In this document: piece after piece, positions 1 to 6,684 of the stretch | Position numbering within the stretch: position 1 is the stretch's first letter | Layout of the letters: each line of letters starts with the position of its first letter | DNA from: QHXW01 sp041486185 | Lineage (GTDB): Bacteria > Acidobacteriota > Terriglobia > Bryobacterales > Bryobacteraceae | Direction: 5' to 3' | DNA: 15,490 bases | Assembly (NCBI GenBank): GCA_041486185.1 | Contig: JBGPKX010000111.1 | Coordinates: forward strand, 1 to 15,490 | The notes under the pieces: model-generated | Told to the model about the DNA's origin: nothing | Databases searched by the model: none | The model's input: only the letters and a program-made list of their open reading frames with translations | Made by a program: the position numbers and the translations under genes

Positions 1-40
1 CCCAGATAATGCGCGCCAGGCGAAGCACTTCCTCGTTCAT
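1..40 (-). CDS. N-terminus of a truncated gene, possibly YdcF/ElyC-like
   Basis: Only the first 13 codons are inside the window; the rest lies beyond the left edge. The minus strand reads MNEEVLRLARIIW from an ATG at 40, with a G-rich stretch (TGGGGA) roughly ten bases upstream as a possible ribosome binding site. An amphipathic start of this type, an acidic pair followed by LRLARIIW, reminds me of YdcF-family (SanA/ElyC/YdcF, DUF218) proteins. Thirteen residues cannot settle a family, so the product name is a guess. The start itself is better supported: an open frame reaches the edge, the codon use is plausible, and the gene lies in the same direction as the operon to its right. Confidence 0.4.
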   Translation of the reverse strand, partial: MNEEVLRLARIIW

Positions 41-139
41 CGTCTGCGTTCCCCAGGAGCTTGTTGAAAGAATGCTTCGGACACCGCTCGCTTACACGCG
101 CGGCTCGGCAACAACACTGAATGCAACGAGCGCACTCTG

Positions 140-166
140 AGCCGCGACCGTAAGGAAACGGTGGCT
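140..166. repeat. REP-like intergenic stem-loop
   Basis: An imperfect palindrome lies in the 164-base gap between two same-direction minus-strand genes. The outer arms AGCC (140-143) and GGCT (163-166) pair. The inner arms ACCGT (147-151) and ACGGT (158-162) pair around the loop AAGGAA (152-157). GCG (144-146) is bulged on one side. There is no T-tract on either strand, so it is not a standard intrinsic terminator. From memory, GAGCCGCGACCGTAAGG-type palindromes are scattered in many copies through Solibacter-like genomes. Only this one copy is visible here, so calling it a dispersed repeat is inference. Confidence 0.5.
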
Positions 167-204
167 TTGAGTTGTTCTGAGTGGCGCCGGAAATTCTCTG
201 CCCA

Positions 205-1476
205 CTATGCCAGCTTGTCGAGGTCGATGCCGCCGTCCCAGTGCTCGTTCGAGCGCAGCAGCTCGTCCCAGGTCAACTCATGGCCTTGATACGCCGCTTG
301 CCGGCCCAGCATGGCCGACAGGGCGGACTCCACGCCCGCGGCGGCCTGATTGTGGAACTTGCCACTGGTGATGCTGCCGATGAACGCCTTCTGCTTCTCG
401 GAATCTGCCTGCGCGAGATTGTCCGAGAACGCGCCGCTGGCCGAGAATTGCCCGGCTTCCGCCGCCGGCTTGTCGCCTCCGAAGATCCACTGTTCCTCAC
501 CCCAGACGCCCAACGGTCCGGAGTAAGGCGATTGCGACGAACCCCGCGTTCCATAGAAGCGCTCGTTCGCATCGAACTGCCCTTTGCCGAACTGCGTGGA
601 GCTGAAGCTCACGTGGACATCGTTCGGATACTGAAACACAACATTGTAGTGCGAGGAACAGGTGTCACCGGGACGGTTGCGGCCGATCCTTCCATTCCGG
701 CCCACGGCCTTCACCGGATGTCCCTGCAGCACCCAATTGCAGATGTCGATGACATGAATATTCTGCTCGACAATGATGTCGCCGGAGAGCATCCGGTCCT
801 GCAGCCAGTTGCGCAGGCGTCCGAGCGTCCCCGAAAGGTTCGGAAAATTGGGATCTATGGCGGGACAAAAGTAATGGACCTCGCCGGAAACGATCTCGCC
901 CAGCGCGCCCGCATGAATGCGCTTCACCAGCTCGGCATATGGCGGCGCCATGCGGATCTGGAAGCCGACATCCAGGCTCAGCTTGCCCTCCGCCTTTTTG
1001 CCGATTTCGAGCACTCGCCTGGTTCCCGGGACGTCGAGGGCCACGGGTTTTTCGCAATAGACGTGCTTGCCCGCGGCCACGGCGGCCGCCAGGTGCTCGA
1101 CATGGAAATATGGGGGCGTCGCGATCACAACAGCGTCCACTTCTTTGGACTCGATGATCTGCTGGTACGCCTTCGGCCCGACAAACGTCTGGGCGACGCC
1201 AGATTGTCCTTTGGCCGCGGACAGCTTGTCGATCTTCTGCTTGGCGGCGTCCAGCCGGTCCTGAAACATGTCCGCCACCGCGATCAGGCGGGCATCGGTA
1301 TCGTGCAGAATCGTCTCGGCGTGGGTGGTGCCGCGGCCTCCACAGCCCAGCAGCCCTACGCGCACCGCCGAGTTCGCCTGCATGCCGCGCACCAGTTGCG
1401 GCTTCAGAATCGTGAATGCCGCCGTGCCAGCCGCTGCCTGCAAGAACCCGCGCCGGCCGATGTTTTCGTCGCTCAT
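205..1476 (-). CDS. Gfo/Idh/MocA-family oxidoreductase with Tat signal
   Basis: Predicted NAD(P)-dependent sugar or cyclitol oxidoreductase of 423 residues. The N-terminus has a twin-arginine signal (GRRGFLQAAAG, residues 8-18), so the enzyme is probably exported folded with its cofactor, as in glucose-fructose oxidoreductase. The Rossmann glycine motif GCGGRG is at 44-49. The family signature CEKP is at 141-144, with its Lys at 143. A downstream stretch NIHVIDICNW resembles the conserved His/Asp active-site helix of the family. I place the start at ATG 1476, not at the in-frame ATG at 1497, because AAAGGAG lies eight bases upstream and because the longer form would overlap the preceding gene. 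It is the last gene of a three-gene minus-strand operon, 13 bases after the TIM-barrel gene. The substrate cannot be read from the sequence. It is not a standard IolG, which is cytoplasmic and lacks a signal. Confidence 0.9.
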   Translation of the reverse strand: MSDENIGRRGFLQAAAGTAAFTILKPQLVRGMQANSAVRVGLLGCGGRGTTHAETILHDTDARLIAVADMFQDRLDAAKQKIDKLSAAKGQSGVAQTFVGPKAYQQIIESKEVDAVVIATPPYFHVEHLAAAVAAGKHVYCEKPVALDVPGTRRVLEIGKKAEGKLSLDVGFQIRMAPPYAELVKRIHAGALGEIVSGEVHYFCPAIDPNFPNLSGTLGRLRNWLQDRMLSGDIIVEQNIHVIDICNWVLQGHPVKAVGRNGRIGRNRPGDTCSSHYNVVFQYPNDVHVSFSSTQFGKGQFDANERFYGTRGSSQSPYSGPLGVWGEEQWIFGGDKPAAEAGQFSASGAFSDNLAQADSEKQKAFIGSITSGKFHNQAAAGVESALSAMLGRQAAYQGHELTWDELLRSNEHWDGGIDLDKLA

Positions 1477-1484
1477 TGCCCTGT

Positions 1485-1491
1485 CTCCTTT
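1485..1491 (-). promoter_or_regulatory. Ribosome binding site fixing the oxidoreductase start
   Basis: AAAGGAG on the minus strand, eight bases before ATG 1476. It overlaps the TAA stop (1490-1492) of the preceding TIM-barrel gene, suggesting coupled translation, and it decides against the upstream ATG at 1497. Confidence 0.75.
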
Positions 1492-2389
1492 AGCCAATCA
1501 ACTTCTCTAAATACGCCTTCGCCGCGAGGATGTCTTTGGCCTGCTCCGCGCCTTCGATCTCGCGCTCGATCGTGACAGCGTTCTGATAACCGACCTTCTT
1601 CAGCAGCGCGATCAGCGCCGGGAAGTTCACCTTGCCCTGGCCGATCGGAACCTCGCGGCCGAGCTGCTTGGGATCGGTCGGATAGAGTCCGTCTTTGGCG
1701 TGTATGCCCATGATATACGGTGCGAGCAACTCCACGGCGTCCAGCGGATTCGCCTTGCCGTAGAGGATCAGGTTGGCCACATCGAAATTGACGCCGACAT
1801 TGCCCAGACCCACATCTTTGATGGCGCGGACCAGCGTGATGGGCGTCTCCTGCCCGGTCTCGCAACGGAACGTCTGGCCGTTGTGTTTGCAATACTCGGC
1901 CACGGTGCGGATGGCTTTGACCGCTTCCGCGTAGAGCGGCTCGTTGGGGTTTTCAGGAAGAAATCCGCAATGCGTTTGCACGCCGGGAATGCCGGCTTTC
2001 TTGGCAAAGTCCGAGACCTGCTTGATGCGCGTGGTGCGCACCTCTCGATACTGGCGCGGCACCAGGCCGATCGTCAGCGGTCCTTGATAGAAGTCATAGG
2101 TCTCGGGAGGCGGGCCCACTGCAACCGCGGCAGTTGCCTCGACGCCGTGTTTGGCCAAGGCATCGCGCAGCTTCGCGACGGTACCGTCATCGAACGCCTC
2201 GATGACCAACTGGCAGGTCGGGAACCCGAGGTCGTGCACGTGTTTGATGGCGGGTTCGGGATTGTTGGATATGCCCGTGATCACGCCGAGGCGCATCTTT
2301 TTTCGAACCGGGGATTGCGCGGCCATCCGTAGCGCGGTGGTTGCGGCAGCCGCCCCCAAGAGTTGACGCCGGTTATAAGAGGCAGTCAT
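1490..2389 (-). CDS. Sugar phosphate isomerase/epimerase (xylose isomerase-like TIM barrel) with Tat-like signal
   Basis: A 299-residue AP-endonuclease-2/xylose-isomerase-like TIM barrel. Typical metal-site segments can be seen: Glu in RCETGQE, Asp in NFDVANLI, His in GIHAKDG and Glu near the end in TIEREIEG. Proteins of this fold isomerise, epimerise or dehydrate sugars and cyclitols. The N-terminus carries a twin-arginine-like stretch (NRRQLLGAAAA, residues 6-16) and then the mature start around KKMRLGVITG, so export is likely. The open frame extends upstream to 2575, but that extension overlaps the acyltransferase gene and does not look like family sequence. ATG 2389 puts the Tat motif at the N-terminus, although its ribosome binding site (AAAGGAAT about 14 bases upstream) is weak. 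It lies 50 bases after the acyltransferase and 13 bases before the oxidoreductase. Such isomerase plus Gfo/Idh/MocA pairs are common in Acidobacteria and Planctomycetes. The substrate is unknown. Confidence 0.85.
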   Translation of the reverse strand: MTASYNRRQLLGAAAATTALRMAAQSPVRKKMRLGVITGISNNPEPAIKHVHDLGFPTCQLVIEAFDDGTVAKLRDALAKHGVEATAAVAVGPPPETYDFYQGPLTIGLVPRQYREVRTTRIKQVSDFAKKAGIPGVQTHCGFLPENPNEPLYAEAVKAIRTVAEYCKHNGQTFRCETGQETPITLVRAIKDVGLGNVGVNFDVANLILYGKANPLDAVELLAPYIMGIHAKDGLYPTDPKQLGREVPIGQGKVNFPALIALLKKVGYQNAVTIEREIEGAEQAKDILAAKAYLEKLIG

Positions 2390-2439
2390 GAGTCTTAATG
2401 TATTCCTTTCGCACGGGCGCTGGTAAGATCGCGTGAATT

Positions 2440-3615
2440 TCAGACACGAAGGAACCAGCCGCGGCGGTACATCACATATGCGATTCCAAACATCAGCAGC
2501 GTGTAAGCGACGGCATAGAGTAACGATGCGTTGATCGGAGACCAAAGCCAGCCGAACAGGGTATGAAAGAGCCAATCGCGCAGCGAGACGGACTGTCCGC
2601 CTGAAGAAAAGCGCACCGCGTTGAACAATTCGTCCAGAAGTTCAGACGCCAGGTACACCGTGATGGCGTTCATGCCCATGATGACGAGCGGCTTCATGAG
2701 ACGTCTATAGCCGAGCGCGTCGACGCACCATACCATGATCGCCAACATCACGAAGTCCAGTCCCGCCATGAAAAGGGAGAACGAACTCGTCCACAGTTTC
2801 TTGTTGATCGGCAGCCATGTGTTACAGATCAAGCCTGCTGCGATCAAAACACTTCCGGCGAAAAACAGCCAGGTGGTCCGCTCCCCAAATGTGCGCTCGA
2901 GGCGCAGGATATGGCCCGCCATGATACCGAACAGCACCGTTGCAATTGCGGGGAGCGTGCTGACGATGCCTTCCGGATCCCAGGTTCTCGTCTGGGCGTA
3001 ATTGTGTGCCCCGAGCACGATCCGATCGATATAGTGAGCGAAGTTGCCCTCGACGTCCAGACGGCCGGAACCGTATCCAGGAACCGGGACCAGCGCCATC
3101 AACAGCCAGTAGCCAGCCAGGAGAGAAACAATCCAGATGATCTGGCCGCGAATTTTGGTATTCAGGTAAATCGCCACAGCGATCAGATAACAAATGGCGA
3201 TGCGCTGCAAGACTCCGAGAAGGCGCTGCGTGGACAGACTGAAGGCGGGGTACGCGTAGACCACTAGTCCCAGCACATAGAGAATCAGCGCTCTCCGAAA
3301 TGCCTGCGTAAAAAGTTGGGTGCGTGATGCTCCGGTCGCCATGCGACGGTCGAGCGAGAGGGTCATGGCGACACCAACGATCCACAGAAACGATGGAAAG
3401 ACCACGTCGGTGGGAGTCCAGCCGTTCCATTCCGCGTGCCGGAGCGGTCCGTATACGTGGTCCCCGTCGCCGGGAGTATTGACCAGGACCATGAGAGCCA
3501 TCGTCGCGCCGCGAAATGCGTCAAGAGAAACGAGCCGCTGCGCGACAAACGGTTTTTTCGTGGGTGGTTGCGCGACAGGTTCAGTAGAAAGCTGCGCCAT
3601 GGTAGATTCGACCAT
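2440..3615 (-). CDS. Membrane acyltransferase, heparan-alpha-glucosaminide N-acetyltransferase/NagX-like
   Basis: Polytopic membrane protein of 391 residues with about ten hydrophobic segments, in the DUF5009/HGSNAT-like family. The hallmark LDAFRG is at 31-36. The segment RHAEWNGWTPTDVVFPSFL starting at residue 59 matches the region of human HGSNAT that holds the catalytic His, which would be His60 here. The GVLQRIAICY motif follows in mid-protein. The family moves acetyl groups from cytoplasmic acetyl-CoA across the membrane to amino sugars or other glycans. It is the first gene of the minus-strand operon, so acylation of an extracytoplasmic carbohydrate alongside the exported oxidoreductase and isomerase is plausible but inferred. 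I keep ATG 3615 because GGAG lies about ten bases upstream; the alternative ATG at 3600 has no such site. Confidence 0.85.
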   Translation of the reverse strand: MVESTMAQLSTEPVAQPPTKKPFVAQRLVSLDAFRGATMALMVLVNTPGDGDHVYGPLRHAEWNGWTPTDVVFPSFLWIVGVAMTLSLDRRMATGASRTQLFTQAFRRALILYVLGLVVYAYPAFSLSTQRLLGVLQRIAICYLIAVAIYLNTKIRGQIIWIVSLLAGYWLLMALVPVPGYGSGRLDVEGNFAHYIDRIVLGAHNYAQTRTWDPEGIVSTLPAIATVLFGIMAGHILRLERTFGERTTWLFFAGSVLIAAGLICNTWLPINKKLWTSSFSLFMAGLDFVMLAIMVWCVDALGYRRLMKPLVIMGMNAITVYLASELLDELFNAVRFSSGGQSVSLRDWLFHTLFGWLWSPINASLLYAVAYTLLMFGIAYVMYRRGWFLRV

Positions 3616-3692
3616 CCATCATACTCCGGTGGCGATTCATTAAACGGGAGATTCGGAGCCGGTGTGCGGTCTTACCTTCTCGCTCTCCTACT

Positions 3693-3713
3693 TGCTCTCG
3701 ATATACGCGAGCA
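3693..3713. promoter_or_regulatory. Candidate operator: 21-base interrupted dyad in the divergent region
   Basis: TGCTC (3693-3697) and GAGCA (3709-3713) form an inverted repeat. The pairing continues inward after one mismatch (CG 3699-3700 with CG 3706-3707) around an AT-rich centre. It lies between the two divergent operons, where a shared regulator would bind. No regulator gene is in the window and no second copy of the site was seen, so this is a candidate only. For the plus-strand operon, TAGTAT at 3791-3796 is a possible -10 element about 40 bases before the iolB start, but no convincing -35 accompanies it. Confidence 0.25.
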
Positions 3714-3834
3714 GAGCCGCCAGCTGGGGTAGCCCTGCGCTACAAAACCGGGGACAGGCGGTTAAGACTTACGAAACGACACACCACGTATAGTATTCTG
3801 ACAATCTGGAGATGCCACTGAGGAGAGGAAGGTC

Positions 3835-4671
3835 ATGAGTCCGCTGCTGTTGAAGCCGTCTGCCACGACCGGCGAGGTCGTTTGCGTGACACAGGAACGC
3901 GCGGGATGGCAGACCATCTCTCTCCGCCTGGTCCATCTGGAGAAGGGTCAAAAACAGGTGGTCTCACAACCCGGCGAGGAACTCGCCTTAGTGATGCTGG
4001 GCGGGCAGGCGACGATTCGCGCCGGCGCGCAGAGTTGGGAACGCCTGGGCGCTCGCGCCAACGTTTTCGCCGGAATGCCACATACGCTTTATGTTCCGGT
4101 GGGCACCGAGCAGATCGAAATCGAGGCGCTCACCGCCTCGTGTGAAGTCGCCGTGTGCGGCGCACGCGCCAGCCGGAAGTTCCCGGCGGCTATCATCGAG
4201 CCTTCTTCAGTCGAAGTGGAAATCCGGGGAGGCGGAAATGCCACTCGGCAGATCAACCACATCATGAAGCCCGACTTCCCCGCTGATCGCTTGCTCGTGG
4301 TGGAAGTCTACACACCCAGCGGAAACTGGTCTTCTTATCCTCCGCACAAGCACGATGTGCACAACCCGCCCGGCGAAGTGGATCTGGACGAGATTTACTT
4401 CTACAAGATTTCGCAGCCCGAAGGATTCGCCATTCAGCGGGTCTACACGCGGGATGGCAGGCGGAACGAGACCCTCACTGTTCGCGATAACGAAGTCGTG
4501 CTCATTCCGGATGGCTACCATCCTGTGGTGGCGGCGCATGGCTACGATTGCTACTACCTCAACGTGCTGGCAGGCTCGGCCCGGTCGATGGCCGCGTCCG
4601 ACGATCCGGATTTAGCCTGGGTGCGCGGGACGTGGAGCCAGAAAGATCCGCGGCTTCCGCTGGTTCGATAA
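3835..4671 (+). CDS. iolB: 5-deoxy-glucuronate isomerase
   Basis: IolB converts 5-deoxy-D-glucuronate into 2-deoxy-5-keto-D-gluconate in the cytoplasmic inositol pathway. The 278 residues match the family's usual length of about 270. The most diagnostic block is NHIMKPDFPADRLLVVEVYT (141-160), followed by PPHKHD (169-174) with metal-binding His171 and His173. NPPGEVDLDEIYFYK (177-191) follows, and Glu186 completes the likely metal site of the double cupin fold. The gene opens the plus-strand operon. The start at ATG 3835 is preceded by AGGAG (3821-3825) and GAGGAAGG just downstream. iolC follows after ten bases. No frameshift or missing motif was seen. Confidence 0.97.
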   Translation: MSPLLLKPSATTGEVVCVTQERAGWQTISLRLVHLEKGQKQVVSQPGEELALVMLGGQATIRAGAQSWERLGARANVFAGMPHTLYVPVGTEQIEIEALTASCEVAVCGARASRKFPAAIIEPSSVEVEIRGGGNATRQINHIMKPDFPADRLLVVEVYTPSGNWSSYPPHKHDVHNPPGEVDLDEIYFYKISQPEGFAIQRVYTRDGRRNETLTVRDNEVVLIPDGYHPVVAAHGYDCYYLNVLAGSARSMAASDDPDLAWVRGTWSQKDPRLPLVR

Positions 4672-4681
4672 GATCACCGCC

Positions 4682-5644
4682 ATGGACATCACGGTTTTAG
4701 GCAGGATTGGCTACGATTTGTACTCCGAGGAGCCCAACGTCCCGCTCCCGCAAGTGCGGCGCTTCTCGCGGTATCTCGGAGGATCGAGCGCGAACATGGC
4801 GGTCGGCTTGTCGCGGCTGGGAGCCAACGTGGGCATCGTTGCCTCGCTCGGCACAGACAGTTTGAGCGAGTTTCTGATCGATTTTCTGAAATCGCAGAAC
4901 GTGGACACCAGCCACATAAAGGCCGCGCCGGGGTACCTGCCGTCTTTGTGCCTGACCGAGGTGTCGCCACCGGATCGCTTTCCTCAGGTGTTTTATCGGC
5001 ACGATCCCGTGGATACAAAGCTGGAAGTGAACGGCGACGACTTGACTTACATCGCCTCAAGCCGCATGTTCATTACGAACGGAACATCGCTATGCGCGTC
5101 CCCGTCGCGCGAGTCCACTTACCGGGCTTTGGAGCGCGCGCGCCAAGCGGGTTGCCGCGTGGTGCTGGACGTGGATTACCGCGCCATGTCGTGGAGAAAT
5201 CCCGAGGAAGCAGGGCTCGCCGTACGGCTGGCGCTGCCATTTGTCGATGTCGTCATCGGCAACGAACTCGAGCTCATGATTGTCGCCGGTGCATCCCGTC
5301 TCGATCAGGCGATCGAGAAACTATGTCACGCAGGTGTCCCGATGCTGGTATCGAAATTGGGAGACAAGGGCACGCGCGTGTGGACCAGTGACGAGCCGGT
5401 GTTCCTCGAGCCCTATTCCGTGCCGGTAGTCTCGACGATCGGCGCCGGGGACGGATTCGCCTCCGGCTTTCTTTACGGGCTGCTGCGGGCAATGCCGGTG
5501 GTCGAGTGCCTGCATTATGGAAATGCCGCGGCCGCCATCGTGGTGAGCCGTTTGAGCTGCTCGGAGGCCATGCCGACGCTCGCCGAGGTGGAACAAATCA
5601 TCCGGGAGCAGCGCAGCGTAAGTGTTCAGCGTCCGGCTGTGTAA
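4682..5644 (+). CDS. iolC: 5-dehydro-2-deoxygluconokinase
   Basis: IolC phosphorylates 2-deoxy-5-keto-D-gluconate at C6 with ATP. This is a PfkB/ribokinase-family protein of 320 residues. The sugar-binding motif GGSSANMAVGLSRLG starts at 33. DVDYR at 163-167 matches the DIDYRP-like block of IolC proteins. The C-terminal signature TIGAGDGFASGF (252-263) contains the anion hole and the catalytic base Asp257. The protein is a single kinase domain. In many Proteobacteria IolC is fused to a C-terminal DUF2090 aldolase-like domain; here a separate TIM-barrel gene follows after ten bases and probably supplies that step. ATG 4682 has no clear ribosome binding site, so translation may depend on coupling to iolB ten bases upstream. 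Confidence 0.95.
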   Translation: MDITVLGRIGYDLYSEEPNVPLPQVRRFSRYLGGSSANMAVGLSRLGANVGIVASLGTDSLSEFLIDFLKSQNVDTSHIKAAPGYLPSLCLTEVSPPDRFPQVFYRHDPVDTKLEVNGDDLTYIASSRMFITNGTSLCASPSRESTYRALERARQAGCRVVLDVDYRAMSWRNPEEAGLAVRLALPFVDVVIGNELELMIVAGASRLDQAIEKLCHAGVPMLVSKLGDKGTRVWTSDEPVFLEPYSVPVVSTIGAGDGFASGFLYGLLRAMPVVECLHYGNAAAAIVVSRLSCSEAMPTLAEVEQIIREQRSVSVQRPAV

Positions 5645-5654
5645 GATCGTACGA

Positions 5655-6671
5655 ATGTTTTGCCATAGCCAATTTCTTCCTGATGCAATCGTCGCGCGCC
5701 TGGTCGATACCCGGGTCGCCGATCCCGAATACGCGTTGCGCATGGCTGTTGGCCGCAAGCGACGGGACAGTCTTGCGCCCGACGGCAAGCTGAACATCCT
5801 CGCGGCGGACCACCCGGCGCGGCGCGTGACCAAGGTTGGCAACGACGCCGTGGCCATGGCCGATCGCCGTGATTATCTGGCGAGGATTCTGCGCGTGCTG
5901 ATCAGCGACAAGGTCGACGGGCTGATGGCGACGATGGATATCCTCGAGGATCTTTTCGCCATCGACGGCTTCGTCCGCGAAGCCGGCGGCGCGGCGCTGC
6001 TGGATGGCAAGGTGCTGATAGCCAGCCTCAATCGGGGCGGGCTGGCGGGTGCCTCATGGGAAATGGACGATCCGATTACCGGGCCAACGCCCGCTACCTG
6101 CAACACGTGGCGACTGGACGGAGCGAAGATCCTGCTGCGCATCGCCGACGACGAACCCGGTTCGCTCAAGACCATGCTGGCGAGCGCGCAAGCCATCACG
6201 GAAGCGAATGCATTGCACCTGCCGGTGTTCCTCGAGCCCTTACCAATCACAAAGACCGACAAAGGCTACGCGGTTGTGAAGACTTGTGAAGCTCTGGCGC
6301 GGATCGCAGGCGTGGCTTCCGCTCTGGGCGATAGCAGCCGGTATCTGTGGCTGAAACTTCCGTATTGCGACGGATACGAAGCTGTCGCGCACGCGACCAC
6401 GCTACCCATTCTGCTGCTCGGCGGCGAGTCGGCGGGAGACCCGGCGCCGTTCTTCAACCAAATGGCGTCGGCTCTCGCGGCGGGCCCGAATGTTCGAGGC
6501 GCATTGGTCGGAAGGAACGTTCTCTACCCTGGGGACGAAGATCCGTTCGCGGTGGCCGCAGCCGCGGGCGGAATCATTCACAATGGATGGTCGGTGGACG
6601 AAGCACTGAATTCGTTCTCTGCGAACCGGGGACGCGACCTGGATTACCTGTCGCGATACTTCCGGCGGTGA
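5655..6671 (+). CDS. Cgl0159-type TIM-barrel protein, candidate 2-deoxy-5-keto-gluconate-6-phosphate aldolase
   Basis: A 338-residue protein that I recognise as the Cgl0159 family, named after a Corynebacterium glutamicum protein encoded in an inositol cluster. Its layout resembles LacD/DeoC class I aldolases: LNILAADHPARR (46-57) at the end of an early strand, DGAKILLRI (155-163) with Lys158, FLEPLPI (192-198) with Glu194, LWLKLPY (231-237) with Lys234 in the Schiff-base position, LLLGGESAG (253-261) and ALVGRNVLYP (283-292) as probable phosphate-binding loops. It follows the kinase by ten bases, and no IolJ-type class II aldolase is present in the window. Cleavage of the IolC product into dihydroxyacetone phosphate and malonate semialdehyde is therefore the expected job. 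The activity is inferred from position and motif layout. ATG 5655 avoids overlap with iolC; a GTG at 5622 is possible but adds a non-family-like N-terminus. Neither start has a strong ribosome binding site. Confidence 0.85.
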   Translation: MFCHSQFLPDAIVARLVDTRVADPEYALRMAVGRKRRDSLAPDGKLNILAADHPARRVTKVGNDAVAMADRRDYLARILRVLISDKVDGLMATMDILEDLFAIDGFVREAGGAALLDGKVLIASLNRGGLAGASWEMDDPITGPTPATCNTWRLDGAKILLRIADDEPGSLKTMLASAQAITEANALHLPVFLEPLPITKTDKGYAVVKTCEALARIAGVASALGDSSRYLWLKLPYCDGYEAVAHATTLPILLLGGESAGDPAPFFNQMASALAAGPNVRGALVGRNVLYPGDEDPFAVAAAAGGIIHNGWSVDEALNSFSANRGRDLDYLSRYFRR

Positions 6672-6679
6672 GGGAGGAG
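6672..6679 (+). promoter_or_regulatory. Ribosome binding site of iolD
   Basis: GGGAGGAG lies five bases before ATG 6685. The competing in-frame GTG at 6679 overlaps the site itself, so ATG 6685 is the start. Confidence 0.7.
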
Positions 6680-6684
6680 TGCGT

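Noticed and set aside
181..1575. A 464-codon open frame on the plus strand opposite the oxidoreductase
   Set aside because: It is Arg/Leu/His-rich shadow coding with no recognisable motif, and it is antisense to a gene with clear Rossmann, EKP and Tat motifs.
2390..2575. N-terminal extension of the TIM-barrel protein
   Set aside because: The extra 62 codons overlap the acyltransferase gene, lack family similarity, and would bury the Tat signal inside the protein.
3762..3796. A sigma-70 promoter for iolB using TTAAGA or TTACGA as -35
   Set aside because: TTAAGA is 21 bases from TATAGT, too far apart. TTACGA has only a three-base match to the consensus. Only the possible -10 is mentioned.
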